Shown here: piece after piece, positions 21,142 to 32,667 of the stretch
Position numbering within the stretch: the stretch's first letter is position 1
How the letters are laid out: each line of letters begins with the position of its first letter
Source of the DNA: Nymphaea colorata
Lineage: Eukaryota; Streptophyta; Magnoliopsida; Nymphaeales; Nymphaeaceae
Assembly (NCBI RefSeq): GCF_008831285.2
Contig: NC_045144.1
Span: 14,745,858-14,809,857 of the forward strand
Direction of reading: 5' to 3'
Length of the DNA: 64,000 nucleotides
The notes under the pieces: model-generated
The model's input: only the letters and a program-made list of their open reading frames with translations
What the model was told of the DNA's origin: nothing
Databases searched by the model: none
Program-made: the position numbers and the translations under genes

Positions 21142-21150
21142 CTATATAAG
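21142..21150 (+). promoter_or_regulatory. TATA box of a probable retroelement promoter
   Basis: CTATATAAG is followed within about 40 bp by a purine/pyrimidine-rich transcript-like leader. A CT-rich stretch and a good splice-donor-like CACAAG|GTAGGT lie at 21341-21350. This is the arrangement of a plant promoter with a spliced leader. It points along the plus strand toward the mobile-domain ORF. Confidence 0.5.
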
Positions 21151-21931
21151 CCCCCCCTTGGCAACCAAGAAAGGGGACAAATTTTTGAACTTTCAATTAA
21201 GTTGCTACAGCCAAGGAGCTAGGAGGGAGAAGAAATGACGAGAAGGAAAATTCGTCCGAGACCTCTTCCCCCCTTTTTCTTGTTCTCTTCTTCATTTTCC
21301 CCTCTTCTTCATTTTCCCCTATTCAATCATCGAGAGCGACCACAAGGTAGGTGACTCTAATCCATTTTCATCCATTTCAATTTCTTGCTCTTATTTTAAT
21401 TTAAGAACTCGTGGGAATGGTTTAATTTCATTTATTTCATTAATGGGAATGTTGTCCAGTTAGGGGAAAACTACAATTAAATGTACATGTTAATGCATAA
21501 TGCATGCATGAGTCAGTTTTTTTAAAAGATGAAGCTATAAATCAAGTTTTGAAAAGGGCTCTAAGGCCACGTCCCTTTCAAAACAACAAGCTTAAAACCA
21601 CTTTGAACTTCTTACCATAAGAGAATCCCACGGTGAAATAGTGATTATGCTGCAACATATATGATGAAAATGCCTATTAGGGATGGGTAAATTCTTATGA
21701 ATGTGATCCACCCTTGTTTGGCAAAATTATGGATGAATTAGCTTGTGCACTGTCTTGTTTTTGTTCTTATTTAAAGTCATTTTGATTCATGTCTTTCAAT
21801 TTAATTGATCAAGGATGGTAGAGGAGATTAGAAATTAGTTTTCAATTTTCTTACGTAAAAAAACCCGGCCATGAATCATCATGATTCATGAGTCATGTTG
21901 TCCCTTGATAAAATTTCATTTTAAGGGGTAA

Positions 21932-21932
21932 G

Positions 21933-21971
<39 letters not shown>
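21932..21971. repeat. TA dinucleotide microsatellite
   Basis: About 20 uninterrupted TA units. Confidence 0.9.
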
Positions 21972-21974
<3 letters not shown>

Positions 21975-22541
21975 CCACATATATACATGTGAAATCTCTT
22001 GTTAAAAGTCATTTTCCTCTTTTAAAATCAAGTTGAAGCACATTTCCAAACTGATTTTTAAGAAAGGGGATCATTTTATTGATTTTCATAGTGCAAAGCT
22101 ATGAAATCACTTTTCTTTCATCTTAAAATTTGTTTAATTTTAGCAACTCATACGTAAAGTGTATGCAAGTTGCTGAAATTAGATCATACTTTGGAAGAGT
22201 TAATTTAAAAATTTAAAAATTTACAATCTTTACCAATGTTCAGCCACAAAGTGGCTATGTCTTGTAGAACAAAAAAAAAAAAAGATTCTAATCCTATCTA
22301 ATCGGCTCTCTAAATGTCTTTTAGAAATTCCAGATTTCATTCATCAATTTTCAGACTTACATGTGATTGATGAAGTCTCAAGAACAATTTAAGATCATAA
22401 TTAAGACCCTAATCTTTGTAACCCCAAAAGAACAAAATCAAAAGCGTTTTAATAGTCCAAGAAATGAATGAATCTTTTAGCACAAGAATCTTGAATTTAG
22501 TTTGATTTTGGAGAGAAAGAAAAGTTTTTAGAACTTTATGA

Positions 22542-22683
22542 CATGAATGAGCACACATGACACATTCTTTTTGCCGATTTAGTTGTTTAATTCATATGTA
22601 GGCAAACCACAACATGAATGAGAGTATATGGCACATGCTTTTGCCGACTTGGATGTTTAGTTCATATGGAGTAAAACCAAATG
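22542..22683. repeat. Two tandem copies of a 71-bp unit
   Basis: Both copies start CATGAATGAG and contain GCACAT...TTTTGCCGA and GTTTA(A/G)TTCATATG. The copies start at 22542 and 22613. Confidence 0.75.
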
Positions 22684-23934
22684 TCATCATTTTCTAATGA
22701 GTCAAACACTCTTAGAATCAATATTTTAATTTTAAGCCATTAAATCAGAATAAAATCTGATTGTTATTGTAATTTTGAGACAAAAGTGGATGTCATCCAC
22801 GTCTTCCATCCATTTTAAAAACTGATTTTGACAACATTTATATATTTTTCATCATTTTGATAATTTTTCGTTATGTCTCAAGCTTATGGAGTGCTTAATA
22901 ATATGATAAGCACATTTAGAGAAAGTCATACATTTTAATTAAAATCAATTTTATGTTTAGATTGTATGATGTGCAATGGACTTTTAGAGATTATTAGAGA
23001 GAGAAGCATGAATGTTTCAAATGTATAAATTTTGAGAGATTATGAGAGATTGAAGGATGCATGTTTCATACAGTTTCCCTTCTCATTTCTCATATTCACA
23101 CTCACTTAAAGCCAATAGCACTACATGCACTTTATCAAAAAATTAAGTGATCCAAATTTGAGTTGCAAAAGATGACCAAGTCATATTGCAACAAAATTTA
23201 GAAGCTATGTTTCATCAAAAGAATGAACTCTACCTAATCAAATCTAAAGTTTCTAATATCTTAGACCAAATCACAAGATTTGGTAAAGGAGAATTCAAAA
23301 TCAATTTTGCTTGCTAAGGTAACTTAGCCATTTCCCCAAAAAACTGATAATAAGACGATTATAATTTTAACCCAAAATCATCTTGAGTTCCCAACAAAGA
23401 ACTCAATTTCAATCTTCAAAATTCATAATCATGGATTTCAAAATGAATGACAAAACAAAGGTTTTCAAATCAATTTGAAAACCCTCCAATCTTCAAATAA
23501 CTTTTCAAATCATTTTCCAATGAATTTATTTTGAAAAACAAGTCAATTATTCAAGATTAACTTTGATTCTTGAATCCAAAACATCAATGCCACAAGCATG
23601 TAGGATTTACATCAATAACTCGTACATGATCCAAATGATCCTTAGACCTTGGTCCAATTACGCATGTTAAGGTGGCAGGAACGGTTGGACCTCATACTGA
23701 CAGGTGGATCCCTTTCTCTTGAAATTTTTTCTCAAAACCAATTTAAAAAGAATTTTGCTGATTTGCATTTGATGCCCCTGAGAGTGGTGTGGGGTACGAA
23801 CAGATGGGTCACTCAGTCGGACCTGTCATCATCTATCTAAGGATTTATTGGAACAATTACAAGTTATTTTTACAATACCAGATATCAATTGGGTAAAATT
23901 TTTCATCAACACGCATACCGGCATCATGTAGTAA

Positions 23935-24260
23935 ACATTGAGGAGATTCCATGAACCTCTTTTTTTTTAATTTATCCTACCCCTCCTCAATTGAAGAGTT
24001 GTATGGAACCCATGTATGCTCTTAAATTTTCAAATTTATCTCTTACGAGTGTATGCAATAAAGCCATATCTTTTGCATCTTCTAATGAGTTTTGAAAACA
24101 TTGAGAAGATTTCATGAACCTCTTTTTTTTCAATTTATCCTACCCCTCCTCAATTGAGGAGTTGTATGAAACCCATGTATGCTCTTAAATTTTCAAATCG
24201 ATCTCTTACGAGTGTATGCAATAGAGCCATCTCTTTTGCATCTTCTCATGAGTTTTGAAA
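23935..24260. repeat. Two tandem copies of a 163-bp unit
   Basis: The units start ACATTGAGGAGATT (23935) and ACATTGAGAAGATT (24098). They share long identical blocks, for example TTTATCCTACCCCTCCTCAA and CTTACGAGTGTATGCAATA. They differ at only a few positions, so the duplication is fairly recent. Confidence 0.9.
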
Positions 24261-24789
24261 AACAAATCTTTACCTATATTATATCACAGTCATCATGTTG
24301 CCGGTTTATTTTTAGGACATTAGTCCAAAATGTAGCCTTACAACTGAACCACCCAATTTGACTGAGAAGTACCCCCATTGGTACTGAAACAGACAATAGT
24401 CTCGGTATATCGATGAGTGAACAAGAAGAATTGGAGAGTCCAACTATAGAAAACCCTTGAAGGAGTTTATGCGAGTACCATAAATTTGGTATATAGGCAT
24501 ATCTTGAATTTTGGATAGACCAAGAACAATTTACCCATTTATTCTCTATAGGTTTCATGACCAACTTTTAAAACAATACATATAGGCAAGAGTCTAGGGA
24601 ATGAATTATCAAACTTTCATTAATTTCTTGTTTGATGCCTGAGATGTGATGTTTTACGTTGTCTCCAAACCCGAACCCAAAACTCTTCTCAAGTCTCTAT
24701 TGCATCAATTTATGTCAACATCTAATACTTTCCCTTGTTTAGATGGGCTCAAAAAACATTTTCCCATATGACTATATTCTATTCGGGTC

Positions 24790-26228
24790 ATGTCAAGGTT
24801 GATCCGAACTTTACATCATCCCAAGTGGAGTCTACCTACCTCAGTGGTATCTTTCATGGTACCCAACTTTTCGGTGTATGTTTCCAGACCACTTAGAGGA
24901 TTGCGGTCTCGAAGAGGCAGTAAGTCTTGCCATATAACCTATCAACGATGGTCTAATCTATGCAATTGCAGAAAAATGGAACCCAAGGACCAATACATTA
25001 TGGTTTCGATGAGGTGAATTGACAATTAATCTAGATGAGTTTTCCAACATTATGGGTTTGCCAGAACCACAAGGTGACCCAAGAGGGCCAATTGAAAACC
25101 TGTTCCTTGTTAATCAAGGTTAAATGAAAACTCTAGAAGTAATTGGTAAACTCACAAGAAAACAAAGTTGGCCTTTTCTACAGAAAGATGGACATCAATA
25201 CCTCCAACCACAAGAACTTGGAGAAACATATTCCCAATATGTCAACCTTGTTTCACTATGTAGGAGTGTTGCAGACAAATACAAAAACTCCATAGTGACT
25301 TGTACCACGGGTCTCATCTTCTTCAACAACAAAGAACACGCAATGGATTTTCGCACAACTCACCTCTTCGAAAAATGGGGGCATGTCAAAGTCTGCCACA
25401 TATCCATAACAATGGCAGCCTTGGCATTCCTTTACCAAGGGCTAACCAAATTCTCAATTGGAGATGCAGATTTGATAGAAGGAAGTATCTTCACATTACA
25501 AGCATGCACATGGAGCCACAATCATGCCATTTTTAGAACACTGATGGCCAATTATCCAGTATGGAGCACTACCATAGGAAGATGGAGGAAGTGGATGGTT
25601 CTGCCATCATTTGGGGGACTTCTTTGATCGAGAAGTCATCAAGTCAAGATATACCTACAACCCAGTTAGAGGAAGTCTTTTATTGGGACCATTTTTCATA
25701 GTTGAATATCATCCACAGCGTTGCCTCAAACAATTCCCACTGCATCAAAGGGAAGCATATTTAACAATATACACCTATGCCCAGCAACGTTGGGAATCGT
25801 TTGCTCACTTGTACCTTATCCTTGGTCTAGGAATGGGTCCTGAATATGTAAAATGGTGGGATGAAGTCTGCCCATCTATCATTTTATCTTATATCATCAT
25901 GTCTAGGTTATTATGGTTAACCAAGCCAAACTTTGTCAAGTTTTGTCACGACGTGTTGAACATTGTCAAAAGTCTTATCAATCTCATTCTCATTTCAATA
26001 TGCAATCAAAATTTGTCATTTTGTCATCTGAACAAATTATCTCTCATCAATTCAGATCCTGACAATTTCAATTTTTCTTCTTACAAGGTGAACATCCGCT
26101 TTATGGTGGAGACCAGTAGCCAACAAAGAAAGAGGATTGAGATGGAACTAGAACAAGCCTTTTTGGGAGAGAAGGGAGAAGAATCCTCCTCAGAAGCAGC
26201 TTCCAGGACAGAAGCCAATGATCTATAA
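24790..26228 (+). pseudogene. Plant mobile domain (PMD)-like protein ORF, broken
   Basis: After ELTINLDEFSNIMGLPEPQG (about 25010-25070; cf. the PMD motif TITLEDVxxLxGLP) come ITMAALAFLYQGLTKFSIGD and LIEGSIFTLQACTWSH near 25408-25515 (cf. AxAYLYRxLCxASxxxxxxIxGxLxLLQxWxW), then RWRKW near 25582. This is the plant mobile domain, also called aminotransferase-like, found in MAIL1-type host proteins and in some plant transposons. A second frame carries on with YTYNPVRGSLLLGPFFIVEY and WESFAHLYLILGLGMGPEYV, then an acidic tail (EQAFLGEKGEESSSEAA) up to 26228. Stops at 25017, 25123 and 25625 split it. It sits directly ahead of a retroelement gag. Its function inside the element is unknown. Confidence 0.65.
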
Positions 26229-26249
26229 TATGAATAATACAAGAAACTC

Positions 26250-27290
26250 CGAAGATACATGATTACGTTCAATGAAAAGCAAGTCCAAGCAAAGTGAGCC
26301 AAGAAGAAAGGGAAGAAAATGAAGAAATCTTCATCGAACACAATCATAGAGTTCTCTTTCAATGTTTCCCAAGGAGTTTGGAAGGAATTGCAGCATAGCG
26401 GCATCAGGAGCACATCAATCCAGTTCATATGAAAAATTTTGACAAACTAATCAACCTTTTCATTGGAAGGTTCATCTGGATTGTTGAAACTGCACCAACG
26501 ATCACCATACTGTGTTATCTGAAACAAAGGCCAGATGAAAATGTTAGGGACTTTATTTAAAGATGGAGGTCTTCTTGCTACAAGATGAGAGACTCAATCC
26601 CTCAATCCCATGCACTGGGATTGATCATTAACAATGTGACACAACCACTGAGGAGCCTCATTTCTAGTGCTCCAATCAAGTCTTCCATCGATCTCATCGA
26701 GAGAGCAGAATGCATTGAAGCAAGAATTGAAAATGGAGCTTTTGATGTCATCATTCCAGTAAAGGTTAGGGAAAAAACAAAGAAGAACAACGTGAGTCAA
26801 AATTTTTCAGCCAACATTATAGCCAACGCCGCCACCTTCAAAGAAGAAAGGGTAGACTATCCCAAGAATAAAGGGATAGCAGACAAAGCTAGCAGCAGTA
26901 GCAGTGGCACTACAAAAAAAACATCTTAGACAGGGATACGAGAGAAAATTCACCCCATTACAACAGAATTACGAATAAGTTATGCACATGTTGATTAAAA
27001 GAGGTACTCTGTTTCTTCTGAAAGTTTCCAAGCCCCCACCAATGATGGGAAAAATAAAGAACAACTCTGCAAATTTCGTCGTGCTCTAGGACATGATACA
27101 AAGGATTGCTTATACTCAAAAATATTGTGCAAGATGTAGTGGACAAAGAAATCATCAAAGAAGTCAGTGAACAACCAGAAATCCTCAAAAACTCTTTTCT
27201 TAGACATGAAAAAGGAACAGTTTCAATGGTCAGGTTGTCAATAAATCATGAAGTTATGGTGGCCTCTTGGTTGAACGAAAGCAAGTAATT
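26250..27290 (+). pseudogene. Ty3/gypsy gag remnant
   Basis: Reads NLFIGRFIWIVETAPTITIL, CYLKQRPDENVRDFI-stop-RWRS, CYKMRDSIPQSHALGLIINN, VTQPLRSLISSAPIKSSIDL and IERAECIEARIENGAFDVI. These fit the plant gypsy (Tat-type) retrotransposon gag fold (LxxRFxxSVExxxTxxxLxxLKQxxxExxxxFxxRWR). A frameshift in the A-run at about 26912-26919 shifts the frame. It then continues RKFTPLQQNYE and LCKFRRALGHDTKDCLYS, a CxxHxxxGHxxxxC-like knuckle. No protease follows. Confidence 0.75.
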
Positions 27291-27299
27291 TGGGAAATA

Positions 27300-27725
27300 G
27301 AGAAGACACAGCAGACCATGAGTTTTGGGTGAAGAAATGATTACACGAACACTCTGCTTGCCCCCTTGTTCGATGCACACAAGCTCACAAAATGGTCATT
27401 CTCTAGGGCCTTCAACAGAATTCATCACCATGCTTCTCTTCCTCGATATCACTGTGGCCACCTAATCATTTGATACAAGCTCCAGATCCATTTGTGGATT
27501 TATTTCTTTTCTACCTTTTAATTTTTTTTCTTTTCCTTTACTTGTGTCTACTTTGGTTGGTAATTGTGAATGAATTGCATGGGGATGAATCTTTTGAGAG
27601 ACCACCATCAATGCATGTGTGTGTGACGATGAATGAATGCCATTGTTCTCTTTCCCCACAAATTAGGGGTGGTCGAAATGTTCACCAATCTGCCCCTCGA
27701 GGCCTTAGTTTGTGGTCGATGTTGT
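27300..27725. other. No gene recognised
   Basis: Short open frames on both strands carry no family motifs. T-rich sequence lies at 27505-27545. Confidence 0.5.
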
Positions 27726-28199
27726 AAAAGGCGATAAGGCAAGGCAAGGCATTGAGCCTTTCATGAGGTGAGGTGCTAATTGAAGGGTAAGCTTCATGAA
27801 AAAAATTGTGAATTATGTAATATTTATAAAAAAACAACAAAACTAGAAACATTGACTACAATGCTAAGCATATCAATAAAGAACGATACATAACATATGC
27901 AAACCACAATAATTTGTAAATCCAAACAAATACAATGTCATAACACACATAGTACAAAGAGTGCTTGCATAATTGGCACATAGCACGACCTATCCTAAAG
28001 AATTAAATGTTATAGAACTATCATTGAAAAATAAGTAACAAAAACTAAGAAAACCAAGGTTGAGATGATAATATCAAGTAAGGGAATAAGTAAAGAACAA
28101 GTATTGGTGAACAATAATATAAGTATATCGAAATATGTATATGTACAAAAGTTACAAAAAGTAACTAATTTGTGCAATTACCAAGTAATATTAAACAAT

Positions 28200-30335
28200 G
28201 TTCAAATGACTTTTGTAGGCAATCGGTCAATTGTATCTTCATCATTGACATCTTCTTTAATGGATGGCAGTTCATCTTTTGAATAGATTCCTTCCTTTTC
28301 AGTTGCTTCATCATCAAAACTCTCTTGTTCTAAATCTTTTATTATTGTTTTACCATCATATAAAAACAATAACACATAACAAAATATAATAGTTAGAACA
28401 GAAAAAAGACAATGTTCTTATCTTTATTTCAAAAGTTACAAACATATAGCATTACCCTTGTTTGAAGAGAATGAGCTCCAGTTATGCTTACATTATGATA
28501 CACTGCATGTAAGATTGAGAATTCCAATAGCAGAATTCTTCAATTCTTTTATATTGTCACCAAATGTATTTTACCAATCAGCTGACAAAAATAAACAAGA
28601 AGAGTAATTTAGATAACTTCTTTTCATCCACTCATAAGTTTATAATATAAATCAAAACAATAAAAAAAAATTGTACCAAAATGTTTTTTTCTTTCTTGTT
28701 CCAATTGCTAATGATATGTCGAACTCACCAACTTAATTCTCATATGAATCAAGTTGAAATAAAATATCACGTCTTTTTTCTATGGTAGGCACCATAATTT
28801 ATAAGCATTCCATTAGACCAGTTTTTATTCTTCTACCTTTGAGGACATCATTGTTATCATGAAAATGTGGGTTCAGATAATACCCTGCAGCATGTAAACG
28901 ATGATGCATTTGATTATCCAACCTGTTATTAATTATTCACCACATTTTCTAATCATTATCTACATTATATGTTATTTCTTCTTTTGCCCTTCTCATATGA
29001 TTATACAAAAATCTCGTAATTGGATTTTTATATGAATCAACAACTCTCAACACCTTCACTAAAGGTAATGTAATTTTAATAATATATGATGTTGCCCTCC
29101 AAAACCTTTCATCTTGAGTAACAATTCACATTAGCTCCTTACCTTTGGGATTTTTAATATAATAATCACTACCTTGAAATTTTGGAGACAAAAACATGTT
29201 CTTTAATGTTATTTTGTTTGTACAAATACTATGCACAGTAAGATACGAAGTAGCAAAACGTGTAATAACAGGTCATAGAAGCTCTTTACCAATTATATGT
29301 TTTCTCATCAAATTTAGTACCCAGATATGTCCATACATAAATGTACTTACAAATTTTTCTTTTTCAATCACTTCCTTCTGCAAATGTATCTTAGCAATGT
29401 CTTCAAGAATTAAATTTAAGCAATGAACTGCACAAGGTGTCGAAAAAATATGTTGAAAGTCATCAATTTCTTTTAACTTCATACTTGCAACTTTGTAGAT
29501 AGCAGCATTATTAGTAACTATTTGCATTACGATTTTCTCTCCAACTTCTTTAATTATTTTCATGAATAATTTTATCAAATTATCAGCTATCTTTTTTACA
29601 TCATTAATATCGTAAGACTTTAAAAAAAAACTGTACCTGAAGGGTTATTTATAAGCAAGTTAATCAAATTTCTACTTTTACCATTAGTCCAGCCGTCTAC
29701 CATTATGGTACAACCAATCTTCAACTATGTCTTCTTGTAGTCCTCTAATTTTATTTGCACTTTGTCAATTTCTTCTTTCAGGATCGAAGTCTGTATATTG
29801 TTGTTGGTTGGTGGTTTCAATCATTGACCATAATTTCCCACAGCTTCAATCATTTTCTTACAATATGGACGATTACATAAGTTAAATGATAAAGTATTCG
29901 CAAAAAAAAACTAACCAATGGTAGAGCATACATGCTTTCTTCTCTCTTTCTTGTCGCATATCTGAAGTTATAAATTGATCCATTGGACATCGTGAAATTC
30001 CAATTTACAAACATTGAGAGATGTATACCACTGATTATTCCTTCATCCAAACATTCATTTCTACGCAATTCAATATTGTCTTTTTTTCCTGGTATTTCAC
30101 ATTTTTCTACATGCAAATAATTATTGAAAAATTGTACTACAACACTTTGTGGTACTTCGTTAAATGCTTTAGCATCTTTTTTAATTCCAACTAAGTGTTG
30201 TTTTATTCTGCAAACACCACCTCTATAAGTTTCCTTATAATAATTGCATATCAAGTTTCCCATTTTTTCTTTATCATTAGGATCTTCTTCAACACAATGT
30301 TCCCATACTAGATCCCGCAGTGGGATTTTTTCTTA
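28200..30335 (-). pseudogene. hAT transposase remnant (BED, DUF659, dimerisation)
   Basis: The minus strand starts PLRDLVWEHCVEEDPNDKEK then MGNLICNYYKETYRGGVC and RIKQHLVG (30320-30185), a BED finger whose second Cys is Tyr (CNYY). A BED finger binds DNA at the element ends. VMQIVTNNAAIYKVASMKLK and PCAVHCLNLILEDIAKIHLQ follow at 29540-29380. Next are TFMYGHIWVLNLMRKHIIGK ELL and RPVITRFATSYLTVHS at 29315-29225, then ERFWRATSYIIKITLPLVKV, LRVVDSYKNP and LHAAGYYLNPHFHDN at 29130-28850. These are consecutive blocks of plant hAT transposases. Stops and frameshifts occur throughout. The second and third segments are separated by a gap that holds no recognisable part of the DDE core. Confidence 0.85.
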
Positions 30336-30339
30336 AACC

Positions 30340-31550
30340 TAAACAATGTACTACAAATACAATTCAATATCCAATGAGTTCAATTGCATTGCATGCAAAA
30401 GCTTAAATTACTAAGCATACCCAAATATTAACAACACATAATATTACAAATATTAACACTAGTAGACAAATTTGAATTATGAACAAGTAACTACATATTA
30501 CAAACTTAATGCAAAACAACTATTGAAAAAACACATAAAAATATAGACAGATTGTCTACCACATTGCATCAATTACCATTGCCATGTTTTTTAACGTGAT
30601 AACCATACTAAACAGAAGAGAAGATGATAGATAGCTATTCTAAAATGAGGACATGTTTAATCTAGAAATAAAGAAAAAGAAACAAAAAAGAGAAAAAACA
30701 TCGACAAAAAAAAATATATAATAAAAAGGTAATTGTAGTAATGTAAATTTTTCTATTTCTTTATTTATTTATATAAAATGAAACTATACAATAAATACTC
30801 TTGAATTGATTCGGTAAATAATTGAACATAGTTGTCTACTATGAAGCACAAAAAAGACAGCATGAACTAAGGCACATAAAAAATTTGAAAGAAAATATAA
30901 TAAAGTGCAGATGTATTAAATGCCAAGTCATAAAGTAAGAATACAAATGTCAAAACATATAATAAACTAAGACACCACTTGCAACACTTGGCAACAATGA
31001 GAGGAAAGCCACCGGCCATGGAGTACACATCTAGACTCCAAATGACGATTATAGTAAAACAAAGAATAATTAAAGTGTTTCATGAGATGATATGTAGCAT
31101 GAACACGTAATATGAGTGCAAGGATGACACGCATGAGGAAAATAAGTTCAAAGTCCTGACTTTGCAAGCCACGTTGCCACAACAACATAAGCCACAAGAC
31201 TAGCCAAGGCAATACATGCAAAGTAACAAAAGCCCCATGGCGACACACTGTATACGATCACAGCGGCACACAAAGAGCAAGAAAGAGGGCGAGCAATCAT
31301 GGCCAGAGAGTTGAGTTGAGAGTGTGTAGCCATGTTCAGTGTCAGCCATGGAGAGAAAGAGACTCAAAGAGAGAGACCTATAGCTGCAACGGAAATTCTG
31401 ACATTGGGCAATGGCTCCACCAGCCATAGCTCCAGCCTCTAGCAACTTCACAGGCATGCAATGATGGTTGAAATCTTCAATTTCATAGGTGATTTGGGAC
31501 TGAGAAAAAGGGATTTAGGGATACAACGGGGTTCAGTTAGGGCTACGTGT
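30340..31550. other. No gene recognised; AT-rich flank of hAT copy 2
   Basis: Open frames at 30967-31457 (minus) lack family motifs. The left part is very AT-rich, with runs of A and TATA near 30690-30730. Confidence 0.5.
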
Positions 31551-31554
31551 GAAG

Positions 31555-31615
31555 CCTGCTTGACCAGTTTTATTTAATTTTTTTAACCTGCTTGACCAGT
31601 TTTATTTAATTTTTT
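31555..31615. repeat. Tandem pair of a ~31-bp unit
   Basis: GCCTGCTTGACCAGTTTTAT is repeated with the following TTAATTTTTTTAA, immediately before an AT palindrome (31611-31640). Confidence 0.8.
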
Positions 31616-31652
31616 AATTTTTTTAATTAAAAAAATTAAACAGACTCCATCC

Positions 31653-32000
31653 CTGAGGCGTACGCCTCAAGCACAAAGCGTGCCACGGATAGAGGCATAC
31701 GCCTCTACCAAATGAGGTGCACACTTCAGGCCCGCGTGTGACGCGTGTGACTTACTGCCTTTGTCTCAAGGTGGTTTTTTTGAAAAGCACTTTGAGTCAC
31801 GTTTTTCCTCTACCAAATGAGGTGTACACTTCAGGGATGTGTGCTCCTCATGGCCTTGCCTAAAGGTGGCTTTTTTAAAAGAACACTTTGAGTTGTGTTT
31901 TCGCAGGCCTCTACCAAATGAGGCACACTCTTCAAGGACGCGTGCACCTCTCGGCCCTGCCTCAAGGCAGTTTTTTTAGAAATGCTTTGAGTTGCATTTT
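31653..32000. repeat. GC-rich subterminal repeats, three ~103-bp copies
   Basis: The motif CCTCTACCAAATGAGG recurs at 31702, 31807 and 31908. Each time it is followed by a CACxCTTCA element, a TCAAGG/TAAAGG(T/C)(G)G block, a run of T and CTTTGAGT. A palindromic GAGGCGTACGCCTC sits at the start. It is interpreted as the subterminal region of hAT copy 2. Confidence 0.75.
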
Positions 32001-32277
32001 TTTTTTTTGTTTGCGTGCATGCTTCTTACAACATTAGTTGTGGTAACTATCTTCCTTTTTCTCGGAATGTTTGTGCTTTCTGCCTCATTTGGTTTTGGTT
32101 CATTTTGGTGGTATGTTTCTCTAGGCATTCCTTCTTTCTGAGCACAAGATCACGTTCTAATTTGTTAAAGTAAACGATGGATTTATCTAGATGGTGGGGC
32201 TCTCACTGTCATGAACAAGGAGCACAATCACTCTCTGTGCAGTTAGTTGAGAGCTGATGAAGTTTTCCAACGCTCCT

Positions 32278-32660
32278 TCTAGAAATAGAGCTTGAGTAAA
32301 ACACGCAGCAGACAAAGCAAAATAGAGTGTTGCAGAACAATGCTCTCCAAAAGGCATGCGGCAAGCAAGTGAGAAGCAACTTGTGTGTTTTATTACACTT
32401 CCTCAAATATATATACATGTTGCTGATATATGATGGATAGAAAAGGAAAAGCAATCAGAAATGCTGTTACCAAATGCACGCTATCAGCAAATTATGTTAT
32501 AAGAAGTTCTACACACTGAGAGAATCATCTTCAGTTGATTTGCCAGAAATAAATATCTTCTGCAATTTTTCAGCTAACTCATGTACACTATCAAAAATAA
32601 ATGCACCGTAAGCAGTGGAGTAATTTCCAATCAGCAGCACAAATTGTCAATTATTTAACA
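32278..32660 (-). repeat. 3' LTR of copia-3 (~383 bp)
   Basis: The minus strand shows the purine tract TTTGAAGGGAAG (32672-32661), then TGTTAAATAATTG at 32660. The LTR ends at CTCTATTTCTA near 32278 by alignment with the 5' LTR end. A TATATATATTTG stretch (about 32406-32417) could be its promoter box. Confidence 0.75.
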
Positions 32661-32667
32661 CTTCCCT

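Larger units (their letters stand above)
19801..24780. other. Non-coding AT-rich leader or LTR region
   Basis: No coding motif is found in nearly 5 kb. It contains a TATA box (21142-21150), a TA microsatellite (about 21932-21971), a 71-bp tandem pair (22542-22683) and a 163-bp tandem pair (23935-24260). It could be one long LTR plus untranslated leader of the downstream element. Without the second LTR this cannot be shown. Confidence 0.5.
19801..27300 (+). mobile_element. Ty3/gypsy-like element with plant mobile domain ORF and gag; long leader/LTR
   Basis: The coding part (24790-27290) holds a plant-mobile-domain-like ORF followed by a gypsy Gag. Upstream lies about 5 kb of AT-rich non-coding sequence rich in AAATTTGA-like words, with one clear TATA box. 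Very long LTRs or leaders and an extra ORF ahead of gag are known in the Tat/Ogre lineage. A possible LTR start TGTCAAAATT at 19801 abuts the truncated copia-2. No protease or pol follows gag, so the element is truncated. The boundaries are inferred, not proven. Confidence 0.55.
27728..32000 (-). mobile_element. hAT-family DNA transposon relic (copy 2) with GC-rich ends
   Basis: A minus-strand hAT transposase relic (30335-28200) lies between two GC-rich blocks. One is an AAGGCGATAAGGCAAGGCAAG block at 27728. The other is a set of repeats containing GAGGCGTACGCCTCA at 31653-32000. Such GGCG/CGCC repeats near both ends are typical subterminal sequences of plant hAT elements. Exact termini and the 8-bp target duplication were not found by eye, so the outer limits are inferred. 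Confidence 0.6.

Noticed and set aside
25124-25438. Minus-strand and alternate-frame ORFs opposite the PMD ORF
   Set aside because: They overlap the recognised mobile-domain reading and have no motifs of their own.
26907-26922. CACTACAAAAAAAACA, resembling the end of a CACTA transposon
   Set aside because: The gypsy Gag reading continues on the other side after a simple frameshift in the A-run, so no element is inserted here.
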